Part shown: positions 1-8,498 of the stretch, piece by piece
Layout of the letters: each line of letters opens with the position of its first letter
Numbering within the stretch: the stretch's first letter is position 1
From: QWHO01 sp021404945
GTDB lineage: Bacteria; Vulcanimicrobiota; Xenobia; Xenobiales; QWHO01
Direction: 5' to 3'
NCBI GenBank assembly: GCA_963169765.1
Contig: CAUJEN010000131.1
Span: forward strand, 1-64,000
Length of the DNA stretch: 64,000 nucleotides
Program-made: the position numbers and the translations under genes
The notes under the pieces: model-generated
Databases searched by the model: none
What the model was told of the DNA's origin: nothing
Seen by the model: the letters and a program-made list of their open reading frames with translations, nothing else

Positions 1-42
1 CCTCGTTGCCCAAACCTTGACGAGGCTGGGGGATGGATCTGC

Positions 43-327
43 GTGTTGCTCCTTCTGCTTGGAATGTTTCGCCGACTGTTGACGATCGCTGCCGCGGTGT
101 CTGGCGTGGCTGTGGGTTACTTCCTCTACATCAACGACGCCGACCCGAGCTGGCAGATCCGGTTGCTGACCTCATCGTGTCTCGGACTGGCCTGCTCGGT
201 TGTGGTCCTGTTCTTCGCCACCAAGGCGCATGAGCTGGAAGTGCACCTCAGGCGTCCCCGGTCGCGTGGTCGCGGGCCGGTGGGTGTGCGCGAGTGGGGG
301 CCCAACGAGCTACCAAGTTTGCGCTGA
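43..327 (+). CDS. small two-helix membrane protein, function unknown
   Basis: A 94-residue frame from a GTG start, preceded by a purine-rich GAGGCTGGGG stretch about 12 bases upstream. Two hydrophobic segments (about residues 8-27 and 38-60) are separated by a short polar loop, and the C-terminal third is Arg/Pro-rich, as expected for a small inner-membrane protein with a cytoplasmic tail. An in-frame ATG at 64 is an alternative start but has no visible ribosome binding site. The gene converges on the RibU-like gene. I do not recognise a family. Confidence 0.5.
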   Translation: MLLLLLGMFRRLLTIAAAVSGVAVGYFLYINDADPSWQIRLLTSSCLGLACSVVVLFFATKAHELEVHLRRPRSRGRGPVGVREWGPNELPSLR

Positions 328-339
328 AACGCGACGAAG

Positions 340-963
340 TTAGCCAGGTATCCGCGCCCGGGAGGTTCCCAGCCCCGGGCGTCTTTCTTCCTGGGCATGG
401 CCTCGCTCTTCCTTGAGGAAGACCGAGACGCGCTTGTAGACAAGAAAAGTCAGGGTCGATGTCAGGCCGGCTTTGAGCAGGTTAAACGGGGTGATCACCG
501 TCAGGATGAAGGGCAGCATCCCGGCCGTGCTCATGGCCTCGCCGGTCATCCAGCGGGTGAACCAGGGCAGCACGTACAGGTTGGCCGGTATCATGACGCA
601 GGTCATGCTCACCCCTCCCAGCACCAGGGCCACCAGCGCCCGGGACCGGGTCTTCTTGATCTGGTAGAAGCTGGCGCTGGTCAGCACCAGGGCGGCTCCG
701 GCCAGGGTGTTCAAAGGGATTCCCACCAGCTGGGTGGGCTCGAAGCGGAAGAGCATGAACAGCAAGTTCTTGACCACCAGGATGGCCAGCCCCGCCAGGG
801 GCCCGAAGGCGAAGCCTCCGATGAGCACGGGCACTTCGGAAGGGTCGTACTTCAAGTAGGGCGCGCCAGGGTAAGGGATCTCCACGGTCATCATTAAGGC
901 TGTGGCCAGGCTCGACAAAAGCCCGATTTTCAGCAGTTTCGCCAATCCGGTTTGTTCCGACAA
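340..963 (-). CDS. ribU: ECF transporter substrate-binding (S) component, RibU-like (riboflavin)
   Basis: A membrane protein of about 207 residues with five or six hydrophobic segments. The segment reading EVPVLIGGFAFGPLAGL after a YLKYD motif is typical of RibU, the riboflavin-binding S component that docks with the EcfT/EcfA1/EcfA2 energising module (family knowledge). No ECF module is in the window, so it would use a shared one. The frame stays open to a GTG at 1008, but a strong hairpin ends two bases before that codon. I therefore prefer the TTG at 963; another TTG six codons later is also possible. Riboflavin specificity is inferred from the motif. Confidence 0.72.
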   Translation of the reverse strand: MSEQTGLAKLLKIGLLSSLATALMMTVEIPYPGAPYLKYDPSEVPVLIGGFAFGPLAGLAILVVKNLLFMLFRFEPTQLVGIPLNTLAGAALVLTSASFYQIKKTRSRALVALVLGGVSMTCVMIPANLYVLPWFTRWMTGEAMSTAGMLPFILTVITPFNLLKAGLTSTLTFLVYKRVSVFLKEERGHAQEERRPGLGTSRARIPG

Positions 964-1009
964 AGCGCGCTCAGTTTCTGTGGGGCATCCTGGAGTCCTG
1001 CCGGACACA

Positions 1010-1037
1010 AAAGCCGCCCTTTCGCAAGGACGGCTTT
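1010..1037 (-). terminator. terminator-like hairpin just upstream of the RibU-like gene
   Basis: AAAGCCG at 1010-1016 pairs with CGGCTTT at 1031-1037, and the inner bases also pair around a TCGC loop. Read on the minus strand the stem is followed by TTTTG. It lies between the structured region at 1040-1250 and the RibU-like coding region, where a riboswitch expression platform would sit. It could also end transcription from the plus strand. Confidence 0.5.
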
Positions 1038-1039
1038 AT

Positions 1040-1250
1040 GCCCGGCCTCCACCCCACAACCGGGTCTCCCGGTTCCGCCTTGGCAGGTTGCCCAAAGGGC
1101 TTCCAGCCTGCGCCGGGCCTCACCTCGGTATCTCGCAACCGGGGCCATGCGACGTGCTGAGGTCTGCGCGCTACCCCTGTCGGAGGTCGACCCGACAGCG
1201 TCGACCCGGAGTATGGACCCTTCCGGGAGGACCATCGATATTACTCGCCC
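1040..1250 (-). promoter_or_regulatory. possible structured leader RNA (riboswitch-like) of the RibU-like gene
   Basis: This non-coding stretch contains nested inverted repeats. A closing stem 1040-1046/1112-1118 encloses two hairpins, 1058-1074 (AACCGGG, loop TCT, CCCGGTT) and 1083-1111 (GCAGG/CCTGC with GCCC/GGGC inside), which makes a three-way junction. A further stem joins 1177-1183 and 1192-1198. It is followed by the terminator-like hairpin and then the transporter gene. I looked for the conserved FMN, TPP, cobalamin and SAM riboswitch cores on the minus strand and found none. The class is unknown, and the structure could be chance pairing in GC-rich DNA. Confidence 0.4.
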
Positions 1251-1333
1251 TCGAAGTGGGCGGTACCATGACGATACGCTCTCAAGCTAAGCCCACGCCC
1301 GACCGGATTCAAGCACAAGCTGTAAACGAATTG

Positions 1334-1783
1334 TTATCTTCTGGATAGAACGTCGTAGAGCACGATGCCGAAGGCGGTGGCCACGTTGAGCGAGCTCTTG
1401 CAGCCGAAGGTGGGAATGCGCACCTGGTGATCGCAGGCCTGCAAGACCTCCTGGCCCAACCCCACTACCTCGTGGCCGAAGACCAGCGCCACCGGACGAG
1501 GCCAGACGAATTCGTGCATGCTGACGGCTCGCCCGGTGGTCTCCAGGGCAACGATGGGGATCTTCCGTGCTCTGAGCTGCTCCAGGGCCTCGATGGTATC
1601 GGCGTGGCGAGACCAGGGCACGTAGGCGTGCGCTCCCAGCGAGGTTTTCTCCAGCTTCTTGTGGGGCGGCCAGCAGGTCAGCTGGCCGCACAGGTAGATG
1701 TGCTCCACCGCCCCCGCGTCCGCCGTGCGGAAGATCGAGCCCACATTGAAGGCGCTGCGCACGTTGTCGAGCACCACGTGCAC
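1334..1783 (-). CDS. TrmH/SpoU-family (SPOUT) RNA 2'-O-methyltransferase
   Basis: The 149-residue frame has the SPOUT signatures in order: VVLDNVRSAFNVGSIFRTAD near the N-terminus (motif 1), ALVFGHEVVGLGQEVL in the middle (motif 2) and IPTFGCKSSLNVATAFGIVLYD at the C-terminus (motif 3, the knot that binds S-adenosylmethionine). The family methylates 2'-hydroxyls in tRNA or rRNA; the target cannot be read here. The frame is open further upstream into the transglycosylase gene, but the only clear start near the domain is the GTG at 1783. The start is uncertain by up to about 25 residues. It follows the transglycosylase on the same strand. Confidence 0.8.
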   Translation of the reverse strand: MHVVLDNVRSAFNVGSIFRTADAGAVEHIYLCGQLTCWPPHKKLEKTSLGAHAYVPWSRHADTIEALEQLRARKIPIVALETTGRAVSMHEFVWPRPVALVFGHEVVGLGQEVLQACDHQVRIPTFGCKSSLNVATAFGIVLYDVLSRR

Positions 1784-1836
1784 CGGATGGCGCGGGTGCT
1801 GGGGGGGAGCTTCCCCCCGATAGTAGGGCTCGAGAC

Positions 1837-2736
1837 TCAGCGCTGGTAGAGGGCGAAGATCTTGACCGGGTAACGGGAAATTTCCTGGTACTTGCCCCAG
1901 GCGCCCCGGCCATAGACCTCCAGACAGGCCCCGTAAAGGGGTGAGTTGCGCGGGCGGTTGGTGGGACCTACCAGGCTCGACCACTTGCGCGGGTCGAGCT
2001 GGCGGTCGTGGGCTCTGGCCATGGCCCGAAGCACGGTGGATCCGCCCCCATTGTAAGCGGCCAGCATCAAAAAGAGACGGTCGTCCCCCTGGGGCATCCC
2101 GTGGAGCTTGTATGCCTCGTCTGCCTTGAGGTTCCAGGCTTCGCAACGATCGGGCTGGCCCAGGTAGGACCAGTAATTGAGCGGGTCCATCACGACCTGG
2201 TGCTTCTCTTGCAGCACCTTGACGCCAGCCGGAACGGCCAGCTCGGGAACCAGCCGATCGGAAAGGCTCAGTCCCAGGCGCTGGGCGGCTTCCGGCATCA
2301 GCTGGGTGAGCCCCACCGCTCCGGCCCAGCTGCGGGCGCGGGGCTTGAAGGCGCTTTCTACCGCGATCAGAGCCTTGAAGAGGCGCGGGGGGAGGGGATT
2401 GGCGCTATCTGTCCACTCCGCCTGGACCGAGCGCTCAATCAGAGCGTTGTAGGCATTCTCATTGGCATAGCCCCAGTCGCTGGCCATGGGCACGAAGACG
2501 GGGGGCGCGGGCTCGATCTCGGCCGGGACCAGCTCGATGGCCGGCACCTCCGGGTCCACGATGGGGGGCACTTCCAGGTCGATGGGCGGGGGAACCAGCG
2601 GGGGGTGGCCGATGCCGGGAAGGATGGGGCCGGGCACGACCTGGGCCACGGTATCGGAAAGGCCGCTCTCTTCGGCTCTCGCCACCGAGCCCGAGAAAAC
2701 AAGAAAGGCCGCCAGGGCCACGCCCAATTTCTTCAT
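1837..2736 (-). CDS. secreted lytic transglycosylase (SLT fold)
   Basis: The protein has 299 residues with a signal peptide (MKKLGVALAAFLVFSGSVARA), a Pro/Glu-rich linker to about residue 90, then a soluble-lytic-transglycosylase domain. The catalytic glutamate is in LIAVESAF near residue 127, followed by AGAVGLTQLMPEAA and the substrate-groove motif LAAYNGGGSTV. Such enzymes cleave glycan strands of peptidoglycan to anhydro ends in the periplasm. The C-terminus after AAYNGGG (AMARAHD, LDPRKW, SPLYGA, EISRYP) is shared with a second protein at 39580-40329, so the two are paralogues. A GGAG ribosome site precedes the ATG. Confidence 0.86.
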   Translation of the reverse strand: MKKLGVALAAFLVFSGSVARAEESGLSDTVAQVVPGPILPGIGHPPLVPPPIDLEVPPIVDPEVPAIELVPAEIEPAPPVFVPMASDWGYANENAYNALIERSVQAEWTDSANPLPPRLFKALIAVESAFKPRARSWAGAVGLTQLMPEAAQRLGLSLSDRLVPELAVPAGVKVLQEKHQVVMDPLNYWSYLGQPDRCEAWNLKADEAYKLHGMPQGDDRLFLMLAAYNGGGSTVLRAMARAHDRQLDPRKWSSLVGPTNRPRNSPLYGACLEVYGRGAWGKYQEISRYPVKIFALYQR

Positions 2737-2842
2737 GCGCTCTCCAACCTTGGTGTTTCGCGGCGTTTGGCCACGAAGCTTTAAGGGACTTCAATCGAAC
2801 TATTCTTCGAACATCCCCCGGAGATCCTCTTTTGGCGCCCGA

Positions 2843-3964
2843 TCAGCTCTCGATCAGCTCCAGGTTGGCACGCGGCACGGTCAGTTTCTCCCCGTCTTCG
2901 AGCTGCACCACGGCCACCCGCACGTGGGCCTCGGTGGGGATGACCGTCAGGGCCACCGGCAGCTCCACCACCCGGCCCAGGGCTCCGAAGTGAGGCTGGC
3001 GGATCAGCCGCACGGCCGCGCCCACCTCCAGGCCCAGGTTGCTCTCCTGGGCGCTCTGGCTGGCTTTGGGCCGGGGGGCGGGGATGATGACCTCGGGGCG
3101 GATCACGCCCGCCCGGATCTGGGTGGCCCCCGACAGAGAGGCCCGGCGGCCCTGATTCTCGCTCAACAGGCGCCAGGTGCGGTCGGCCATGCGGATGGGC
3201 CCGAAGCCTTCGGTGATGACCAGGGTCAGGCCCAGCTGCTCCGAGCCGGTGATGGCCACGCCCAGGTCGTAGCCCAGAAAATCGCGCAGATCGCGGTCGT
3301 GAATGCCGGCCACGATCACCCCGGCCACACCCAGCCGCCGACAGGCCTGCAGGAAGGTGTTGCTGACCAGCGACCCGCCCACCAGCACTTTGCCCCGGTG
3401 GGCCTCGGTCAGATCGCGCTCGTGGAGCTGCTGGTCGGGGGCCGGGCTCAGCACGACGAGCTCACCGGTGGTCTCGCCACCGATGCCGAAGATGCCCTGC
3501 AGGTGGGCCCCGAAGGTGCGGATCAGCACCCCCTCCTCGGGCAGGATCTGGTCCACCACCCCGTCCACGTAGGCCACTTTCTCGACCGGCACGGGCGGTC
3601 GGCGCAGCACCACCTGGCCGGTGATCTCGGAGATGTCCTCGATCTTGCCGCTGATGGGCGCCTCCAGCCTCCCCTTGAAGAAGCCAAAAAATCCCCGGTT
3701 CTGGGCCATCGGTTGGCCCTTGGTTACGCTTTCGCCCACCTTGCCGAACATGGCCTGGGGCACCTCGGAGGGCTCCAGACCCAGTTTGTTGGCCACGTTG
3801 ACCATCTCGACCGAGCCCGGCAACTCGGTGCGGGCCACCACGTCGCTGTGAGCCACCTGCTGGCCCACCTCGACGATGACCGCGCCCTTGAGCGGCAACC
3901 GCCGCTCGAGCAACAGCTCAGTGGCGGGATTGACCTTGAGGCCGGGGATGTAGGCGCTGCCCAT
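2843..3964 (-). CDS. KOW-motif protein with a biotinyl/lipoyl-like N-terminal region
   Basis: A soluble protein of 373 residues. Residues 20-140 contain short beta-rich stretches (VIVEVGQQVAHSDVVART, GRLEAPISGKIEDIS, GQVVLRR) resembling barrel-sandwich hybrid domains. A mixed alpha/beta middle follows (GVAGVIVAGIHDRDLRDFLG), and the C-terminal 60 residues look like a KOW/SH3 barrel (VGAAVRLIRQPHFGALGRVV). There is no signal peptide. No lipoyl or biotin lysine motif is evident, so the N-terminal fold is probably structural. Function unknown; it may belong to the KOW-domain proteins of Chloroflexi-like genomes, which is an inference. Confidence 0.62.
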   Translation of the reverse strand: MGSAYIPGLKVNPATELLLERRLPLKGAVIVEVGQQVAHSDVVARTELPGSVEMVNVANKLGLEPSEVPQAMFGKVGESVTKGQPMAQNRGFFGFFKGRLEAPISGKIEDISEITGQVVLRRPPVPVEKVAYVDGVVDQILPEEGVLIRTFGAHLQGIFGIGGETTGELVVLSPAPDQQLHERDLTEAHRGKVLVGGSLVSNTFLQACRRLGVAGVIVAGIHDRDLRDFLGYDLGVAITGSEQLGLTLVITEGFGPIRMADRTWRLLSENQGRRASLSGATQIRAGVIRPEVIIPAPRPKASQSAQESNLGLEVGAAVRLIRQPHFGALGRVVELPVALTVIPTEAHVRVAVVQLEDGEKLTVPRANLELIES

Positions 3965-4084
3965 GGCCCCACCTGCGAGGAGGGAGGGGGAACTCCTGCC
4001 TCTAAGCTTGGCTCGAATGGACCGCGCCAGGGAGCTTTCCCAGGTGAAGTGGCCCGGGGTGATGCAACGAAGTGAGGACTGAGA

Positions 4085-4252
4085 ATGGACGAGATACGCC
4101 GCCAGATTCAGGCCGTCGAGAAAGAGCTGCAGGGGCTCGACCCCGAGAAAGACCGCGTCCGGGCGCAGAAGCTCCAGCTCGAGCTGGCGCGCTTGCGGGC
4201 CCAGCTGCGCACCGAGGGCTCGGAGGAATACTACTGGAGCGAGGAGCGCTGA
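4085..4252 (+). CDS. small coiled-coil protein, 55 residues
   Basis: An ATG frame with a good ribosome site (GTGAGGACT six bases upstream) encodes MDEIRRQIQAVEKELQGL followed by an almost uninterrupted charged amphipathic helix ending in EEYYWSEER. Its TGA at 4250-4252 overlaps the proposed CTG start of the next gene, the arrangement expected for translational coupling. Function unknown. It may be a leader whose translation feeds ribosomes to the methyltransferase, or a small partner protein. Confidence 0.6.
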   Translation: MDEIRRQIQAVEKELQGLDPEKDRVRAQKLQLELARLRAQLRTEGSEEYYWSEER

Positions 4253-5379
4253 GAGCCCCCCGCCGCTACCAGCTCAAGAGCCCGGCCGCTCGAGCCCTGC
4301 GCCAGGGCCATCCCTGGGTGTTCCGGGGAGCCATGTCGAGCGCGGCCGAGATCTTCCGGGACGGCCAGTGGCTGCACCTGTTGGACGGGTCCAACCAGAC
4401 CGTAGGCTATGGCGTCTACCAGGCAGAGGGCGTGGTGGCCATCCGCTGGTTGGGGGAGAGCCTGCCCGATACCAGCGCCCTGCAGCGCCGTCTGCGCAAG
4501 GCTCTTGGTCGACGCGAGAAACTGGCCGCCGAAACCGAGGCCGTGCGATTGGTGAATGGCGAGAGTGACGGCCTTCCGGGTGTGGTGCTGGACCGCTACG
4601 GCCCGGTGGGGGTTGTGCAGACCTATTCCAGCGCCGTGGACGACCTGGGACGATACCTCGGCTGCCTGGCCCGTCGCTGGCTCGATTTGAAGACCTTGCT
4701 CTGGAAGCCGCCCCGGCGGCGGGCCGGTCGGGGGCAGCCGGACCGGGTGCTGTTTGGTTCCCCGGTCGCGAAGGTCCGTTTTCGGGAGGGCCCGCTGCAG
4801 CTCTGGGCCGACCTCGGGGCTGGCCAGAAGAGCGGCACCTTCCTCGACTTGCGCGGTCTGCGCCGGGAAATGCTCTCTCGCGACCTCACCGGCAGGCGGG
4901 TGCTCAACTTGTTCTGCTATACCGGCTCGCTGGGGCTGGCCTGCCAGCGGGCGGGCGCAGCCCTTGTCGTCAACGTGGATAGCTCCGCCGCCGCTCTCGA
5001 GTTCGCTCGCCAGCATCACGGCGGCCAGGTCCAGAGCTGGGTGCGCCAGGACCTGCTGGCGGGCCCCTGGAGCGAGGTTCCGCCCGGTCCTTACGACCTG
5101 ATCCTGGCCGATCCGCCCCCGATGACGGGGCGCAGCGACCAGCTCGAGCGCGTATTGGCGGGCTATCGCAAGCTTTACCGCCGCTGCCGGGAGGTGCTGG
5201 CGCCGGGAGGGGAGCTGGTGGCCTGTTGTTGCACCTCGCGCGTCAGAGTCGAGTCGCTGCGCTCGCTGCTCGACGCGGTGCTCGTTCCCCTTCGTTTCAA
5301 GGGCCGCCTGGCGCCGGAATCGGATCACCGTCCCGGCTTTCCGGAAGCGGACTATCTGAAGATTCTGCGCTACGGCTGA
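4249..5379 (+). CDS. class I rRNA (cytosine-C5) methyltransferase, RlmI-like, PUA domain at N-terminus
   Basis: The protein has about 376 residues, close to E. coli RlmI (396). The N-terminus has the PUA-type RNA-binding stretch ending HPWVFRGAM, then NGESDGLPGVVLDRY, a linking barrel, and a Rossmann methyltransferase domain with LNLFCYTGSLGLA (SAM-binding motif I) and LILADPPP (motif IV). The family methylates a cytosine in 23S rRNA. No ATG, GTG or TTG lies in frame before the PUA domain. CTG at 4249, overlapping the upstream TGA, gives an N-terminus of the right length; a CTG at 4234 behind GGAGGA is an alternative. The 3' end overlaps the convergent histidine kinase by 83 bp. Confidence 0.78.
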   Translation: MRAPRRYQLKSPAARALRQGHPWVFRGAMSSAAEIFRDGQWLHLLDGSNQTVGYGVYQAEGVVAIRWLGESLPDTSALQRRLRKALGRREKLAAETEAVRLVNGESDGLPGVVLDRYGPVGVVQTYSSAVDDLGRYLGCLARRWLDLKTLLWKPPRRRAGRGQPDRVLFGSPVAKVRFREGPLQLWADLGAGQKSGTFLDLRGLRREMLSRDLTGRRVLNLFCYTGSLGLACQRAGAALVVNVDSSAAALEFARQHHGGQVQSWVRQDLLAGPWSEVPPGPYDLILADPPPMTGRSDQLERVLAGYRKLYRRCREVLAPGGELVACCCTSRVRVESLRSLLDAVLVPLRFKGRLAPESDHRPGFPEADYLKILRYG

Positions 5380-7351
5380 CCGAGCCGCCGGCCCAGGTCT
5401 CGATCACCGAGCGTAGCTCGGACAGGGCCACGGGCTTTCCGATAAAAGCGTTGGCTCCGGCCTGGAGCATCTCGTCTCGCTGCTCCTGGTGGCTGCTGGC
5501 GCTGACCGCGCAGATGAAGGGCTGGCGCTCGACGGGAAGCTCCTGGCGGATGCGGCGGGTGGCCTCCACGCCATCCATGATCGGCATGTGGATGTCCATC
5601 AAGACCATCGGAAAGCTCTGCTCACGCAGAGAGCTCAGCGCCTGGGCCCCGTTCTCCACCACGTGGCCGCTGTAACCCAGACGGCTGAGCATGCGAAGCA
5701 GCACTTTCTGATTGATGAGCGTGTCCTCCACGATCAGCACCTTCTGGGCGCCATCCGGTGAAGCCGGAGCGAACAGCGTCAACAAAGCTTGCTCCAGGGT
5801 GCTGCGTCGCAGCGGCAGCCACAAACTGGCCGCAAAGCCCTGCTGCTCCTTCAGCCCGGGCCAGCGAAGCTGCAGCGACCGGCCGGCGGGGGGATGGGTC
5901 GCATCGGGCCCGACCAGCCAGACCTCGGGGTTTTCCTGGTCCACCCTGAGCCCCAGGCGCTCCAGACGGCTGGCGATACCCAGTTGACTGACCGGTCCCA
6001 GGCCCAGGATACCGGCCGTGCGGTTCAGCAGGGGGGAGGTCACGGGCTCGGGGGCCGTTCCCGGCCAGGGAAAGACCACGGCGAAGGTGGAGCCCTGGCC
6101 GCTCTGGCTCTCCACTTCGATCCGGCTGCCCATCAGGGTGGCCAGGTGCTGAGAGATGGCCAGGCCCAGGCCGGTTCCACCGTAGCGTCGGGTGGTGGAG
6201 GATTCCAGCTGCTGGAAGGGCTGGAAGAGGCTGCCGAGCAACTCGGCGGGGATTCCCACACCGGTATCGCGCACCTGCAGGCTCAGCCCGCCCGGCACCG
6301 GGGCGAGCCTTACCTCCACGGCTCCCTTGCGGGTAAACTTGACGGCGTTGGAGATCAGATTGGATGCGATCTGGCGAAAGCGCAGAGGGTCTCCCTGCAC
6401 CGTTTGAGGCAGGTCGCGCCCGACCAGCAGAGATAGCTCCAGACCTTTGTCGCGGGCGGTCAGGGCAAAGAGCTCGAGCACATCGTCGAGAGCGTCCTCG
6501 GGACTGAAGAGGAGTTGCTCGAGGGCCACCGAGCGAGCTTCCAGCTTGGAGAAATCGAGGATGTCGTCCACCACCGCCCGCAGCAGCTGGCTGCTCTTGA
6601 TGACAGCCTCCACCATCTCGCGCTGCTCTCCGGAAAGCTCGGTTTGAGCCAGGATTTCGGTCATTCCCATCACTCCTGCCAGAGGAGTGCGGATCTCGTG
6701 GCTCATGGTGGCCACGAACTGGCTCTTGAGCCGGGCCGCGGCCAGCGCCTCGTCGCGCGAGGTGGCCAGCTCGCGGGCCTGCTCGCGCAACAGTCGCACA
6801 TAGCGCTCGCTGACCAGGCGGAAGCTGACCCCGAAGGCCAGCACCAAAAGCAGCAGAACCAGCTGGCTGGAATACACCTCCCAGCGCGTGGGAATGAACT
6901 CGGGGCGCACCGGCCAGAGCACGCCTCCGAGATGGATCAAAAAGATGAGCATCAGGGCCAGCCCGGACCAGACGATGGCAGCCCGGATGCCCAGTTGGAA
7001 GCAGGCGAAAAGCGGCACGGCTGCGGCCACGAACCAGCTGGTCACCGAGAGTGACTGGCCCGAGAAGGCTCCGCCCAGGGCCAGGGTGACGGCTGCGCTG
7101 AGCAGAGCACCGTGCACCGTCAACAGGAGAGCGCGCGATGAGCGGACTCGAACGGCCAGGGCCAGCCAGATCAGCATGACCAGCGCCCCGGCGGCGTTGA
7201 TGGAGGAAGTGATGGGGTAACCCAGCCAGAAGTTGCGCAGCCCGAAGAAGGCAAAACCTGCCGCTCCGGTGAGGAGCAGTCGCTTCAGGCGCTCGAGAAA
7301 GGCGCGCCGCGCCTGGGGCTCTCTCAGCTCGGGGTTTTCAAGGAAGGTCAT
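5297..7351 (-). CDS. hybrid sensor histidine kinase (BarA-like layout)
   Basis: The protein has 684 residues from the ATG at 7351. Residues 25-190 hold about six membrane helices. HisKA follows with ATMSHEIRTPLAGVMG (phosphoacceptor His near 218), then HATPase with N-box SNLISNAVKFT, G1 DTGVGI and G2 GGTGLGLAI. A degenerate receiver-like stretch (TAGILGLG onward) lacks the acidic pocket. A C-terminal receiver has LIVEDTLINQ and VLMDIHMPIMDG (phospho-Asp near 585). It would autophosphorylate and relay inward to its own receiver; no Hpt or output regulator is adjacent. The gene is divergent, by 64 bp, from the copper-amine-oxidase-N protein, a possible partner or target. Confidence 0.9.
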   Translation of the reverse strand: MTFLENPELREPQARRAFLERLKRLLLTGAAGFAFFGLRNFWLGYPITSSINAAGALVMLIWLALAVRVRSSRALLLTVHGALLSAAVTLALGGAFSGQSLSVTSWFVAAAVPLFACFQLGIRAAIVWSGLALMLIFLIHLGGVLWPVRPEFIPTRWEVYSSQLVLLLLVLAFGVSFRLVSERYVRLLREQARELATSRDEALAAARLKSQFVATMSHEIRTPLAGVMGMTEILAQTELSGEQREMVEAVIKSSQLLRAVVDDILDFSKLEARSVALEQLLFSPEDALDDVLELFALTARDKGLELSLLVGRDLPQTVQGDPLRFRQIASNLISNAVKFTRKGAVEVRLAPVPGGLSLQVRDTGVGIPAELLGSLFQPFQQLESSTTRRYGGTGLGLAISQHLATLMGSRIEVESQSGQGSTFAVVFPWPGTAPEPVTSPLLNRTAGILGLGPVSQLGIASRLERLGLRVDQENPEVWLVGPDATHPPAGRSLQLRWPGLKEQQGFAASLWLPLRRSTLEQALLTLFAPASPDGAQKVLIVEDTLINQKVLLRMLSRLGYSGHVVENGAQALSSLREQSFPMVLMDIHMPIMDGVEATRRIRQELPVERQPFICAVSASSHQEQRDEMLQAGANAFIGKPVALSELRSVIETWAGGSVSRSAESSDSPLPESRDGDPIPAPGGP

Positions 7352-7415
7352 AGCAACCCGAGCCAGACTTGGCGGTTCTACCCGTCGAACCCTGGTGGAT
7401 GGAGGACTTTTCGAC

Positions 7416-8498
7416 TTGACTCGCTGGTGGATCATCTTGTTGATGGTGCTGGGGGGCCGGGCACTGGCCCAGCCGATCACGGTGGAAGTGGACGGCCGAG
7501 CTCTGGCTGAGGCCCGACCGATACGCAGCGGACAGCGAGTGCTGGTGCCGATGCGACCCCTGTTCGAGGCGCTGGGAGCCACCCTGGACCTGCAGGGCCA
7601 GCGGATCATCGCCAAACGCGGCCCGGACCGGGTGGAGGTCGAGCTCGGCAGCGACCGGGCCCGGGTCAACGACCGCGAGGTTCGGCTGGACGAGCCGGCC
7701 CGGGTAGTCTCCGGGCGCACCCTGGTGCCGCTCCGTTTCGTGGCCGAAGCGCTGGGGGCGCGCGTTGGCTATGACGGTCTGGCCTCCCGGGTCTGGGTGG
7801 AAACCGCCCTGACACCTGCCCCGGAGCCGCTCGGCGGGCCGATCGGGGAGGAGTGGACCGGGGCCTTCACCTTCGAGGCCAGCCGTGATCTCAAGCGGCT
7901 GCGGGTGGGCAACCAGGGTGGCATTCTGAAGGTCATGGATCCTTCCAATCAGCGCGAGATGGTCTATCGCGGCATCGACGATCGCAACATGGCCTGGATC
8001 GAGCCGTCCCAGCGAGCGTCGATATTCACCGCGCTGGGGGTGCCCTCGGCCGCTCTGGGGCGGACCTGCGACAGCGTGATGCGGAGCTACTCGAGTCTGC
8101 CCCGCAAGGAAGCCCTGGCCTTCCTGGGGGCGGTGGGCTCGCATCCGGGCCTCGATCCGGCCTTGCGTCAGCGCCTGCAGAGCTTTGTCGCCGACAAGAT
8201 GACGCTCGAGAAGGACGTGGTGCTGCGTCGCCAGGCGGTGCTGGCCCTGGCTTTGATGCACGGTCCGCTGGACTCGACCGTCGAGCGCGTCTTGAGCCTC
8301 TATGAGCGGAGCGAGAACCTGTGGGAAACCTTCCCGGTACAGATGTTCTTCGAGTTCCACGGAGGTGAGATCCGGTCCAGCCAGCGATATGCCGCTGTGC
8401 GCAGCCGCGTGGCCCTGGTCAACTCGCTCTACACCAGCAACATCCTGGGTTATCTCGACAGCGGGTCGGGGCCGCGGCGGATGACCGTAGGCCTCTGA
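7416..8498 (+). CDS. secreted protein with copper-amine-oxidase N-terminal domain
   Basis: The TTG at 7416, ten bases behind GGAGG, gives a signal peptide (TRWWIILLMVLGGRALAQ) and a mature start at QPITVEVDGR. Residues 20-125 carry the duplicated domain pattern: VLVPMRPLFEALGATL, then TLVPLRFVAEALGARVGYD. In Gram-positive and related bacteria this domain is a stalk or cell-wall module rather than an oxidase. The C-terminal 230 residues are mostly helical with no enzyme motif that I recognise. No catalytic Tyr or copper-ligand set is visible. Total 360 residues. The gene starts divergently from the histidine kinase. Confidence 0.75.
   Translation: MTRWWIILLMVLGGRALAQPITVEVDGRALAEARPIRSGQRVLVPMRPLFEALGATLDLQGQRIIAKRGPDRVEVELGSDRARVNDREVRLDEPARVVSGRTLVPLRFVAEALGARVGYDGLASRVWVETALTPAPEPLGGPIGEEWTGAFTFEASRDLKRLRVGNQGGILKVMDPSNQREMVYRGIDDRNMAWIEPSQRASIFTALGVPSAALGRTCDSVMRSYSSLPRKEALAFLGAVGSHPGLDPALRQRLQSFVADKMTLEKDVVLRRQAVLALALMHGPLDSTVERVLSLYERSENLWETFPVQMFFEFHGGEIRSSQRYAAVRSRVALVNSLYTSNILGYLDSGSGPRRMTVGL

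Noticed and set aside
1010..1286. FMN, TPP, cobalamin or SAM riboswitch, or RNase P/SRP RNA
   Set aside because: None of the conserved core sequences is recognisable on either strand, so only an unclassified structured leader is proposed.
2486..4075. Long open frame on the plus strand opposite the transglycosylase and KOW genes
   Set aside because: It is antisense to two well-supported genes, has a His/Gly/Gln-rich composition typical of GC-rich antisense frames, and shows no domain.
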